Positions 17,861-26,313 of a stretch of 64,000 nt of DNA are shown one piece after another. Both the position numbers and the translations under genes were made by a program. Under the pieces are notes generated by a model, which saw only the letters and a program-made list of their open reading frames with translations, ran no database searches and was not told the origin of the DNA. Position 1 is the stretch's first letter, and the number at the start of each line of letters is the position of its first letter. The stretch spans positions 310,001 to 374,000 of the forward strand of contig CANLNQ010000001.1 of NCBI GenBank assembly GCA_947492525.1. Direction: 5' to 3'. Origin of the DNA: an uncultured Granulosicoccus sp. (lineage in GTDB: Bacteria; Pseudomonadota; Gammaproteobacteria; Granulosicoccales; Granulosicoccaceae).

Positions 17861-20383
17861 TCAGTTGTCGCGCCTGACGCTGCGCACCACCGTCAGGTTT
17901 CGCAACCTGCGAACGATACGCGCCAGCTGTACCCGGCTCTCGACAGACAGGGCAAAGCGGATACTGACATCGTCCTCACTGCGACTGTCGAACTCCAGAT
18001 GCTCGATGTTGACATTCATCAGCGACATCGTGGATGTCACCCGTGCCAGTGCCCCGGGCTGGTTGACCAGATGCCCCAGTATCACAACCTCGAAACTGCC
18101 CTTGATCTCCGGCGCCCACTCCACGGCAACCCATTCCTTGGGGCGTCGACGGAATCTGCGGACATTGCGACAACTGGTCCGGTGCACTGCCACACCCTTG
18201 CCCGGCGTGAAGAAGCCCTGCACGCTGTCACCCGGTATGGGATGACAGCAACGCGACATGTACAGCGTCGGACTGTCAGCTGAATCCACCAGCAGCGGAG
18301 CTGGCTCCATGACCGTCAGCTGCGTCGCCTCCTCATCATCGCCGGCTTCGAGCTGGATCAGCCGCGATGCGATCTGGCTGGGCAGATGCAGTCCAAGGCC
18401 GATATCGGCATACAACTCGTCGATCGTGCCCTGGCGTCGCTCTGTCAGCAGGGCCTGCATGGCCTTCTCGGGAATGGCCTCCAGTGAACGATCGTGACGA
18501 CTCAATGCGCGGCGCAGCAGACGTTGCCCGAACTCGATGGCCTCAGTCTTGTCCAGCGCCCGCAGATGCTGGCGGATGGCTGCCCTGGCCTTGGCCGTCA
18601 TGACGGAATTGAGCCACATGGGGCTGGGTGCAACACGCGGCCCCGTGAGAATCTCGACGGTCTGTCCGCTTTCCAGGGGCGTACTGAGCGAAGCCAGGCG
18701 ACGGTCGATCTTGGCCGACACGCATTTGTTGCCCACTTCGGAGTGTACCGCGTAGGCGAAATCGACAGGTGTGGCGTTGCGGGGTAGCTGAATGATCTTG
18801 CCCTTGGGGGTGAAGACGTAGATTTCCCCCGGGTAGAGATCGACCTTGACGTTCTCCACGAATTCGACCGTATCGGAGGCGCTGTCCTGCATGTCCACCA
18901 GACGCGACAACCAATCGGGTGTTTCACTGGCTGCGGATGCCGAACTCTCGACATTCTTGTAGGCCCAATGCGCGGCAATACCCGACTCGGCTGTCTCGTC
19001 CATCTCATGAGTACGGATCTGCACCTCGATGGGTGTGCCGTCGGAGCCATGGTTCAACACGGTGTGCAGTGATTGATAACCGTTCTGCTTGGGGACCGCA
19101 ATGTAGTCCTTGAACCGCGTGAAGATCGGCGCATACATCTGGTGGATCAGCCCCAGAGCCTGATAGCACTCCTCTCGGGAATTCACCACGACCCGCAGCG
19201 CCAGGATGTCGAACACCCGTTGGAAGGGCAGCTGCTTCTTCAGCATCTTGTTGTAGAGGCTGTACAGATTCTTTTCGCGCCCGGAGACCGTTGCCTCCAC
19301 CCCGTTTTCACTCAAGGCCGCCGTGATGCGGTCGGCTACCCGGTCGATCAGTTGCTCGCGATTGCGGTGGGACTGTGCAACCGTTGCCTCCAGCACGCGA
19401 CTGCGCGCGGGGTACCGCGCACGAAACCCGAGATCTTCCAGTTCCGTCTTGATGGCGAACATGCCAAGTCGGGTGGCGATCGGTGCATAGACTTCCAGAG
19501 TCTCCTTGCCGATTCGACGTCGCTTGTCCGGACGCAAGGCGCCAATGGTGCGCATGTTGTGCAGTCGATCAGCCAGTTTGATGAGTATGACGCGTATATC
19601 GGTCACCATGGCCAGCAGCATCTTGCGAAAGCTCTCTGCCTGCGCCTCCTTCTTGGAGCGGAACTTCAAATGGTTGAGCTTGCTGACACCATCCACGATA
19701 TGCGTGACCTCCTCACCGAAGGCCTCGACCAGGGTTTCCCGGCTGACAGACGTGTCTTCCAGCACATCGTGCATCAGGGCGGCCATGACGGCGTGGTGAT
19801 CGAGCTGCATATCGAACACGATGCCAGCCACCGCAATGGGGTGAACGATGTAAGGCTCGCCCGAACTGCGTTTCTGTTCACTGTGTGCGTCGCGAGCCAG
19901 AATATAGGCACGCGATACTTCGGCAATCTGCTCCGTGGTGTAGCGACTGCTCATCTGCTCCACCAGCGCGGCATAGGCCCGGCCTTCGAGCTTGTCGTCG
20001 CTGCCGGATGGGCGATAGTCAACCACCTCATCGATGGCAACCGGCGCGCCGAAGGAATCTACGGTTCGAGGGTCGTCATCGACACCGACATCGCCTGATC
20101 GATCTCTGACGGAGGCACGCGTGGGGGGTTTGCCGGGTGTGAGAGTGGCGGAAACATCGCTCGGAGTGGTGCCCATGGCTGATACCGGTTCAGTCATCTG
20201 ATGAGGGAGAGAGGACAGGGCCGCGGCATTGCCACGGTCGTCGCGGTGATCGGCATCGCGACCGATCACTGGCCCGCTCATCGGGCGGCTGCAGGTACTA
20301 CGACTTGCAGAAAAATCACTATGGAGAGATCCTGCCTGACCGGGAGGTGCAACGTCAGACTTGGGAGTGTCTCCGCCGGCCAC
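17861..20383 (-). CDS. spoT: Bifunctional (p)ppGpp synthetase/hydrolase SpoT
   Basis: Up to 840 residues from GTG 20383. About 130 N-terminal residues are low-complexity and absent from ordinary SpoT (about 700 residues); internal starts such as ATG 20198 are possible. The hydrolase HD domain shows VMAALMHDVLEDT and KLADRLHNMRT. The synthetase domain shows RFKDYIAVPKQNGYQSLHT with the RFKD form found in bifunctional enzymes. TGS (VFTPKGKIIQLPRNATPVDFAY), a zinc-finger/helical part with CCHPIPGD and a C-terminal ACT domain follow. It controls the stringent response. The rpoZ-spoT order is the standard one. Confidence 0.95.
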   Translation of the reverse strand: MAGGDTPKSDVAPPGQAGSLHSDFSASRSTCSRPMSGPVIGRDADHRDDRGNAAALSSLPHQMTEPVSAMGTTPSDVSATLTPGKPPTRASVRDRSGDVGVDDDPRTVDSFGAPVAIDEVVDYRPSGSDDKLEGRAYAALVEQMSSRYTTEQIAEVSRAYILARDAHSEQKRSSGEPYIVHPIAVAGIVFDMQLDHHAVMAALMHDVLEDTSVSRETLVEAFGEEVTHIVDGVSKLNHLKFRSKKEAQAESFRKMLLAMVTDIRVILIKLADRLHNMRTIGALRPDKRRRIGKETLEVYAPIATRLGMFAIKTELEDLGFRARYPARSRVLEATVAQSHRNREQLIDRVADRITAALSENGVEATVSGREKNLYSLYNKMLKKQLPFQRVFDILALRVVVNSREECYQALGLIHQMYAPIFTRFKDYIAVPKQNGYQSLHTVLNHGSDGTPIEVQIRTHEMDETAESGIAAHWAYKNVESSASAASETPDWLSRLVDMQDSASDTVEFVENVKVDLYPGEIYVFTPKGKIIQLPRNATPVDFAYAVHSEVGNKCVSAKIDRRLASLSTPLESGQTVEILTGPRVAPSPMWLNSVMTAKARAAIRQHLRALDKTEAIEFGQRLLRRALSRHDRSLEAIPEKAMQALLTERRQGTIDELYADIGLGLHLPSQIASRLIQLEAGDDEEATQLTVMEPAPLLVDSADSPTLYMSRCCHPIPGDSVQGFFTPGKGVAVHRTSCRNVRRFRRRPKEWVAVEWAPEIKGSFEVVILGHLVNQPGALARVTSTMSLMNVNIEHLEFDSRSEDDVSIRFALSVESRVQLARIVRRLRNLTVVRSVRRDN

Positions 20384-20463
20384 TAGTGGGAACCAGCTCC
20401 GGAGGCGAAAAAAGGGAAGCTACACCGCTCGGTATCGAGCAGTGCAGAAACGTCCGTCGAGTG

Positions 20464-20484
20464 TGTCCAGACTGGTTCTGGACA
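20464..20484 (-). other. Hairpin between rpoZ and spoT
   Basis: TGTCCAGA-CTGGT-TCTGGACA, a perfect 8 bp stem with a 5-base loop, 4 bases after the rpoZ stop. A weaker 5 bp hairpin (20427-20440) and a run of six T on the minus strand (complement of 20408-20413) follow before spoT. The arrangement could attenuate or process the rpoZ-spoT transcript; this is inference. Confidence 0.45.
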
Positions 20485-20488
20485 GCGC

Positions 20489-20749
20489 TCAGAAATCTTC
20501 GCGCAGATCTTTGTCATAGATTACGGGTTCGACAGGGGCTGGTGGTGGTGGCGCTTCCTGGAGAATATCCTCGCCGATCAGGCCATCCGCGATCTCACGC
20601 AAGGCAATGACGGTCGGTTTGTCGTTATCGTCGGAAACCATGGGTTCTGCCCCCATGGAGATATTGCGTGCACGCTTTGACGCGATCAGAATGAGATCGA
20701 AACGATTGTTGACCTGCGCCAGGCTGTCTTCTACGGTAACTCGTGCCAT
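20489..20749 (-). CDS. rpoZ: RNA polymerase omega subunit
   Basis: 86 residues beginning [20 protein letters not shown], with [16 protein letters not shown] and [13 protein letters not shown], the full omega signature. Omega helps fold and assemble the beta-prime subunit and, with DksA, contributes to ppGpp response, which fits its linkage with spoT. The C-terminal tail holds a short proline run ([11 protein letters not shown]) before the usual acidic end. A good sigma70-type promoter lies directly upstream. Confidence 0.96.
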   Translation of the reverse strand: MARVTVEDSLAQVNNRFDLILIASKRARNISMGAEPMVSDDNDKPTVIALREIADGLIGEDILQEAPPPPAPVEPVIYDKDLREDF

Positions 20750-20776
20750 GAAGGCTAATCCTGCAAATAGCTGAAC

Positions 20777-20804
20777 ATTCTAGTCTAGAGTCTTATCTAC
20801 GCAA
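20777..20804 (-). promoter_or_regulatory. Predicted sigma70 promoter of rpoZ-spoT
   Basis: On the minus strand, -35 TTGCGT (20799-20804) and -10 TAGAAT (20777-20782) are separated by 16 bases. The predicted start would be near 20770, giving a 5' leader of about 20 bases before the rpoZ ATG at 20749. This would let rpoZ-spoT be read apart from gmk. Confidence 0.5.
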
Positions 20805-20920
20805 ACGCCAGACCATGGATCAGCAATTTGCAGTCAGACACACTCTTATGGGCCAATAATCCGCCGTTTTTAAGCCTGTAACAGGTATTGTGATCAAGCA
20901 TCACACGTCCTGCTGCACTT

Positions 20921-21544
20921 TCAGTCGTGTGTCAGGCTGGTGATCAAGCCCGCGTGGCGGTGTGCCTGCCGCGATTTGTGCACTCGGTGGCTGATGACAA
21001 CCGACTTCAGCTCGGACAGCGCCTCGTCGAAATCATCGTTGATGATCAGGTAATCAGCGTGATGATACTGCCGCATTTCCAGCACCGCTTCGGCGGTTCT
21101 GCGTTCGATGACATCATCCGCATCCTGCCCTCTGCCACGCAAGCGCTCGATCAGCGTTGTGCGTGATGGCGGCAGAATGAAGATCGAAATCACCTCTGAG
21201 AATTTCTGCCGTACCTGCGCGGCTCCCTGCCAGTCGATTTCCAGGATCACATCCTGCCCGGCTGTCAGTGCGTCGTTCACCGCGCTCATGCTGGTTCCAT
21301 AGTAATTACCGAACACTTCGGCGTATTCCAGAAACTGGTCCGAATCGATCATGTTCTCGAACGTTTCGCGGCTGACAAAGTGGTAGTCAACGCCGTCTTC
21401 CTCTGCAGGCCGTTGCGGGCGTGTCGTGTGCGATACCGCCACGGTCAGATCCTTCAGCTCGTTGATGGCGCGCCTCACCAGACTTGTCTTGCCAGCACCT
21501 GACGGTGCGGAGACGATGAACATTTGTGCCAGATTCGATTGCAT
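20921..21544 (-). CDS. gmk: Guanylate kinase
   Basis: 207 residues. P-loop SAPSGAGKTSLVRR sits near the N terminus, followed by HTTRPQRPAEEDGVDYHFVSRE (GMP-binding) and DVILEIDWQGAAQVR. It phosphorylates GMP to GDP and so supplies the precursor of ppGpp. It is the first gene of the gmk-rpoZ-spoT group, separated from rpoZ by 171 bases that carry the rpoZ promoter. A TATAGT element in the divergent gap to the glycosyltransferase gene may belong to its own promoter. Confidence 0.97.
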   Translation of the reverse strand: MQSNLAQMFIVSAPSGAGKTSLVRRAINELKDLTVAVSHTTRPQRPAEEDGVDYHFVSRETFENMIDSDQFLEYAEVFGNYYGTSMSAVNDALTAGQDVILEIDWQGAAQVRQKFSEVISIFILPPSRTTLIERLRGRGQDADDVIERRTAEAVLEMRQYHHADYLIINDDFDEALSELKSVVISHRVHKSRQAHRHAGLITSLTHD

Positions 21545-21651
21545 GAAACTCTTGCCTGATTACCAACCTGCTTACTATAGCGGCATAAGAGAGAATCAGG
21601 AGAGATTGCCATGGCACGGCCCCGTTCCACCCTGACGGAACTGCCCTCGAC

Positions 21652-22677
21652 ATGTTGACACCCGAAGTCTCGGTCGTGATGCCGGTGCGTCAGTGGCGCC
21701 CCGGTACCGAGGCGGCCATTGCCAGTATTCTGCGGCAGACACTGCCCTCGCTGGAGCTGCTGCTGATCGGTCAGCAGGATGTGCGACCACTGGCGAACCA
21801 GCTCCCCCGGGATCCTCGTATTCGGGTGATCCCGCGCCGTCAGCCCGGCATCGTCGGCGCACTGAATACCGGCCTTGCAGAAGCACGGGGGCGCTACCTT
21901 GCGCGCATGGACGACGATGACATTGCCTACCCGGAGCGTCTGTCCGAACAACTGGCCCATCTGCGCGGCAATACGGGGACTCAACTGTGCGGTTGTCGTA
22001 TCCGCTTCATCGACTCTGCCGGCAGGAGCGACACCATCCGCCGCGGCAATCGAGACTATGCGCAGTGGCTCAACGCCCTGACCGATGATGGCGACATTCA
22101 GGCGTCTCGCTTCATCGAATGCCCGCTGCCCCATCCGACCCTCATGGCGCATCGCGATATCTGGCAGCGCATCGGCCCCTACAGGGACCTGGACGGACCG
22201 GAAGACTACGACCTGATCCTGCGTGCCACGCTTGCGGGTATCACGCTGGGCAAACCGGACGCGGTTCTGCTCGACTGGCGCGAACACCCCGGCCGCCTGA
22301 CCTACGCCGATCCCCGCTATCGCCGCGAGGCCTTTGCCCGCTGCCGAGCACGCGCAGCAGCGGATCCACGCAGCGGACTGGGACTCTCCGAGGGTCGGAC
22401 CGTCTGGCTATGCGGCACCGGTCGCAATGCTCGCCATTGGCATGATGCGCTGGCCGACGAAGGTATCGACGTGGCGGGCTTCGTGGACCTGCATCGGCAT
22501 GGCCCGCATCGATCCAAACGCGGCAAGCCGGTCATCAGCTATGAAGAACTGCCCGAACGCCGCTGCGGCGCCCTGGTCATCGGGGCTGTGGCAGGCCCCA
22601 GCGCTCACGCCGCACTGCTGGATTACTTCGATCAGCAGCAATGGTGCCGTGGTCGGGAATTCATCCTGGGCGGCTGA
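21652..22677 (+). CDS. Family 2 glycosyltransferase with extra C-terminal domain
   Basis: 341 residues. The GT-A fold covers about 1-230: VSVVMPVRQWRPGTEAAIASILRQ at the start, then GALNTGLAEARGRYLARMDDDDIAYPERL, where DDDD holds the metal-binding DxD, and a later acceptor-side segment DGPEDYDLILR. From about residue 245 a separate module begins with TVWLCGTGRNARHWHDALADEG, which has the glycine pattern of a nucleotide-binding (Rossmann-like) fold, followed by VAGFVDLHRHG. Donor and acceptor are unknown. No other sugar-polymer genes adjoin it, and it sits divergent from gmk. Confidence 0.85.
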   Translation: MLTPEVSVVMPVRQWRPGTEAAIASILRQTLPSLELLLIGQQDVRPLANQLPRDPRIRVIPRRQPGIVGALNTGLAEARGRYLARMDDDDIAYPERLSEQLAHLRGNTGTQLCGCRIRFIDSAGRSDTIRRGNRDYAQWLNALTDDGDIQASRFIECPLPHPTLMAHRDIWQRIGPYRDLDGPEDYDLILRATLAGITLGKPDAVLLDWREHPGRLTYADPRYRREAFARCRARAAADPRSGLGLSEGRTVWLCGTGRNARHWHDALADEGIDVAGFVDLHRHGPHRSKRGKPVISYEELPERRCGALVIGAVAGPSAHAALLDYFDQQQWCRGREFILGG

Positions 22678-22698
22678 GGGGTCCTACCAGCGGCCATC

Positions 22699-23772
22699 TC
22701 AGAACAGATTCGTCAGCGCGACACCCACGCCCAGACGCTGCTGGTAATGATCGTAATCGATCAGTGAATCGCCATAACCGCTGAAGAACTGGACAAAGCC
22801 CCGAAACTTGGCGAAGAAAGGAAACGTCCAGTTGAGCGTGACAGCGCCCTTGCCGGTTGAGGTGTTACCGCGAAGGCGCACGGCGTATTCGTTCTTGTGA
22901 TCACGCCAGGACACGCTCATCTCACCGTGGCCCATGAAATCGAGGATATCGGGGTTGTCGTCGCCTTCCGGATCGTCTGGCGTCTCCTTCTCTTCCTCCG
23001 GTATGCGGTACCAGGGCCTGACGTAGGCCACCAGGGGACCACGCTCGTAGATCAGCGTTGTGTACAGGCGATTCCAGCTGCGCGACAGCCCTTGCACCTG
23101 ACCATTGGATTGATGCTCCAGGCCAAGCACCACTGCCGTGTTGCCGCCGAAGGGCCCCCACAGTAATGGCACCATGTAGAAGATCTCGGGCTGGTAGTTG
23201 GTTTCGCGAAAGGGGCTCGACAGATCGCTGGAGTACAACTGCCACCAGGCCTCCAGCGTGATACCCAGCGACAGGGAATCGTCCTTCAGAAACAGATCCT
23301 TTTCATTCAGCTGACTCTTCAGACTGATCTGGAATATCACCTCCGCCGGCTGCAGCCCCTCTCTCAGCGGCACATCGTTCGCGCGATAGATCTCCTCATT
23401 GATGCCGGTGGAATAACTCACGGGCAAAATGAAATTATGCTTGTGTGCCGTCAGCACATAGGGGTTGAAGGCATCAGCGCGCTCCTCCTTGACGCGCTCC
23501 GAGACGGCACCATTGGGCTGCTGTTCTTCCTGCAAGTCCTCACCGCCATCGGACGACAGATCGATGTCCACGACGCCTGATTCCGCATCGGCCGAAGGAT
23601 CCGATTCATCGACCGAACCGCTGGTTCCGGGCAGCTCACGTTTCGAGTCACCGGCGTCGGGCAGGTCGGCCGATCTATCCTGTACCCGCTCGATGCCTGC
23701 ACAACCACCCAGCATCAGACAGGTGCAGCAGAGCAGAAACAGCAGACGGATATTCAAGCGGTTCGAGGGCAT
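22699..23772 (-). CDS. pldA: Outer-membrane phospholipase A (PldA/OMPLA), lipoprotein-like
   Basis: 357 residues from ATG 23772 (a GTG four codons upstream is possible). The barrel part starts near residue 105 with NPYVLTAHKHNFILP. The catalytic site is EHQSNGQ (His-x-Ser of OMPLA), followed by SRSWNRLY with the catalytic Asn. The C terminus ends in Phe, as for many outer-membrane barrels. Unlike E. coli PldA, the N terminus reads as a lipoprotein signal (LLFLLCCTCLMLGGC) and is followed by about 75 acidic, Ser/Asp-rich residues. It hydrolyses phospholipids in the outer leaflet and is linked to outer-membrane asymmetry. It is convergent with the glycosyltransferase. Confidence 0.9.
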   Translation of the reverse strand: MPSNRLNIRLLFLLCCTCLMLGGCAGIERVQDRSADLPDAGDSKRELPGTSGSVDESDPSADAESGVVDIDLSSDGGEDLQEEQQPNGAVSERVKEERADAFNPYVLTAHKHNFILPVSYSTGINEEIYRANDVPLREGLQPAEVIFQISLKSQLNEKDLFLKDDSLSLGITLEAWWQLYSSDLSSPFRETNYQPEIFYMVPLLWGPFGGNTAVVLGLEHQSNGQVQGLSRSWNRLYTTLIYERGPLVAYVRPWYRIPEEEKETPDDPEGDDNPDILDFMGHGEMSVSWRDHKNEYAVRLRGNTSTGKGAVTLNWTFPFFAKFRGFVQFFSGYGDSLIDYDHYQQRLGVGVALTNLF

Positions 23773-23836
23773 GTTCAGGGTCACGGGACAGGACGGGCAG
23801 CAATCAGTGGCTCAGAGGGTAGCGTGTATCCGCCTC

Positions 23837-25462
23837 TCATGGCGCATCGGCGAGTAACAAGTCAGCGGCTCTTTCACCGACCATCATCGCCGGCGCATTG
23901 GTATTGCCTGTGGGTATCGTCGGAAAAATCGATGCATCCGCTATGCGCAAGCCGCTGATCCCATGCACGCGCAGCTTGTGATCCACCACGGAGGACTCGA
24001 TGTCCCTGCCCATCCGACACGTACAGCTGGGATGAAAGACGGTCCAGGCATTGGCCCGGACAAACGCCATCAGCTGCTCGTCATCCTGCACGGTCCTGCC
24101 CGGGTAGACCTCCTGCTCGATGATCGGCTGCAATGCGGCGGTATCGCTGAGCTTTCTCATCAGGTGCATGCCCTTGAGCATCAATTGACGATCATGCTCG
24201 GTCGCCAGATAGTTCGGCTGTATTCTCGGGGCGGTGCGCGGATCGGCGCTGACAATGTCCACTGAACCGGTGCTGGTCGGTTTGCAGGGGTTGAAGCCGA
24301 GGAGAAACCCGGGAAAGGGATCGGGACTGATCAACGGGCGCGTACCCGGAGGAGCTCGCGTATAGCTGACAGGGGAGAAATACAATTGCAAATCCGGCCC
24401 CTCCAGTTCCGGGCTGCTGCGCAGAAAGCCCCCGCCCTGATTCAGGCTCAGCGCCAGCGGCCCCTTGCCACCTGCCAGAAACTGCAGTGCCGCCTTCAGC
24501 TTGCCCTGCCAGGGGCCCAGAGACTGATTCAATGTCGGCACCGTTGAGCGACAGACGATGTCTGCACCCAGGTGATCGCTCAGATGTCGACCGACGGCAG
24601 GCATCGCCTGGCGCACGTTCACACCGGCCGCCTGCAGGGTATCCTGCGGCCCGAGCCCGGAAAGCTGCATCAGCTGCGGTGAGTTGACGGCACCGGCGCA
24701 CAGGATGACTTCGGCCCGTGCCCTGGCTCGTTTGACGACACCTCTGTGTGTGTATTCGACACCGGTGACCACACGATCCTCGAACAGAATCTGCAGAACC
24801 TGCGAACCGGTCTGTACCACCAGATTGGAACGGCGCATCGCGGGGCGCAGATAGGCCCTGGCCGCCGATGCACGCCAGCCGCGATCCGTGGTGATCTGGT
24901 ACAGCGTGGCTCCTTCCATCGGGCCGGCGTTGTAGTCACTCGCACGCGGCAGGCCGGCTTCCTCGGCCGCTTGCAGATAGCGTTGACACAAGGGATGCGC
25001 CTGCGAGGAAATGTCGGTGACGCTCAGAGGACCTTGTGTTCCGCGCCGCGTATCCGGCTTGCCCTGCCAGCGTTCCATGCGCCTGAACAGAGGCTCGACA
25101 TCCTCCCAGCCCCAACCGGGTGCCGCCTCCTGCCATTGCCGGTAATCGCTGACATGGCCACGGACATAGACCATCGCATTGATGGCACTCGAGCCGCCCA
25201 GCACGCGACCACGCGGCCAGTAGCTGACTCGCTCATCCATTTGTGGAACGGGCTCCGTGTGATACTTCCAGTTGACCCGTTCATCGTAATAGGTCTTGCC
25301 ATAGCCGATGGGCAGCTGCACGAACAGGCGCTGATCACTACCACCGGCTTCGAGTACGAGCACGGAGTGTCGCCCCGAGGCGCTCAGGCGGTTGGCCAAC
25401 ACCGAACCTGCCGACCCGGCACCCACGATGATGTAGTCGAATTGCATGTCTGAAGAGTTCAT
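23837..25462 (-). CDS. GMC-family FAD oxidoreductase (choline dehydrogenase-like)
   Basis: About 541 residues from ATG 25462; ATG 25447 is an alternative. FAD-binding YIIVGAGSAGSVLANRLS is at the N terminus. The two GMC signatures are GRVLGGSSAINAMVYVRG and GAVNSPQLMQLSGLGP. The C-terminal active-site region has FHPSCTCRMG with the catalytic His and PTGNTNAPAMMVGERAADLL. Family members oxidise alcohols such as choline. No betaine-aldehyde dehydrogenase gene adjoins it, so the substrate stays open. It is divergent from the PAP2 gene. Confidence 0.92.
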   Translation of the reverse strand: MNSSDMQFDYIIVGAGSAGSVLANRLSASGRHSVLVLEAGGSDQRLFVQLPIGYGKTYYDERVNWKYHTEPVPQMDERVSYWPRGRVLGGSSAINAMVYVRGHVSDYRQWQEAAPGWGWEDVEPLFRRMERWQGKPDTRRGTQGPLSVTDISSQAHPLCQRYLQAAEEAGLPRASDYNAGPMEGATLYQITTDRGWRASAARAYLRPAMRRSNLVVQTGSQVLQILFEDRVVTGVEYTHRGVVKRARARAEVILCAGAVNSPQLMQLSGLGPQDTLQAAGVNVRQAMPAVGRHLSDHLGADIVCRSTVPTLNQSLGPWQGKLKAALQFLAGGKGPLALSLNQGGGFLRSSPELEGPDLQLYFSPVSYTRAPPGTRPLISPDPFPGFLLGFNPCKPTSTGSVDIVSADPRTAPRIQPNYLATEHDRQLMLKGMHLMRKLSDTAALQPIIEQEVYPGRTVQDDEQLMAFVRANAWTVFHPSCTCRMGRDIESSVVDHKLRVHGISGLRIADASIFPTIPTGNTNAPAMMVGERAADLLLADAP

Positions 25463-25530
25463 GCAGCGATGATATACAATGCCGTCCACCCTGACAGCAC
25501 CCGAACCGCCGGCCGCCACGTCGACCTACC

Positions 25531-26313
25531 ATGCCCGTTTTTCCCATCCCCCATCAGTCAGTCGATGCTCTGAAACGTCACCTGCTTGCCAGCGCGCTTG
25601 CCATCGGCCTGTTTGTCGTCTTGCTACTGGCAGTGGTCTATGTCCCCGGACTTGCGCAATGGGATGCGTATCTGTCGGAGGCTGTACAGAGCCTGCGCAG
25701 CGCCAGCCTCGACCGCTTCATGCTGGCTGTCACCCTTCTGGGAGATCTGCAATTGGCCTTGCTGTTGTCGGCGGTCGTGCTCGCCACTCTGCTGTACCAG
25801 CGTCGCTGGTGGCTTGCAACACACCTGTCCTGCGTCGGCCTGAGCGCCATGCTTGGCGTCTCGCTGATCAAGTCAACACTGGCCCGGGAACGTCCTGATG
25901 CACCGGGCATCATCATGGATTCCTTCAGTTTTCCCAGTGGCCATGCCTGTACGGCGGCAGTGGCCTGGGGACTGGTGGCGCTGCTTCTCGCCCACGACCG
26001 ACCGACTGCCGAACGACGCAGGATTCATGTGGCCGGATTTGCAACGGTTGCCGCCATCGCCTTCTCGCGAGTGTATCTGCAGGTGCACTGGCCAAGCGAC
26101 GTCGTTGCCGGCATGGCGCTGGGTTACGGGCTGCTGGCCGCCTTCTCATGGCAGTTGCATGCAGCCCCTGCACTTCGGCTGCCGACATTATGGATACGTC
26201 TGGCGACCGTCGGTATCATCTCGGCGCTCTATCTGGCTGCCATCCATCAGAGCCAGTCATTGCATTATTCAATTACATCAGCAACGGTGAGCACGCTTCT
26301 TCACAGTGCCTGA
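25531..26313 (+). CDS. PAP2-family membrane phosphatase
   Basis: 260 residues with about six membrane segments. The three phosphatase motifs are present in order: KSTLARERPD, PSGHACTAA and SRVYLQVHWPSDVVAG (catalytic His pair). Members remove phosphate from lipid phosphates such as undecaprenyl pyrophosphate or phosphatidylglycerophosphate, with the site facing the periplasm. Its last 13 bases overlap the 3' end of the MFS gene on the other strand. Confidence 0.92.
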   Translation: MPVFPIPHQSVDALKRHLLASALAIGLFVVLLLAVVYVPGLAQWDAYLSEAVQSLRSASLDRFMLAVTLLGDLQLALLLSAVVLATLLYQRRWWLATHLSCVGLSAMLGVSLIKSTLARERPDAPGIIMDSFSFPSGHACTAAVAWGLVALLLAHDRPTAERRRIHVAGFATVAAIAFSRVYLQVHWPSDVVAGMALGYGLLAAFSWQLHAAPALRLPTLWIRLATVGIISALYLAAIHQSQSLHYSITSATVSTLLHSA

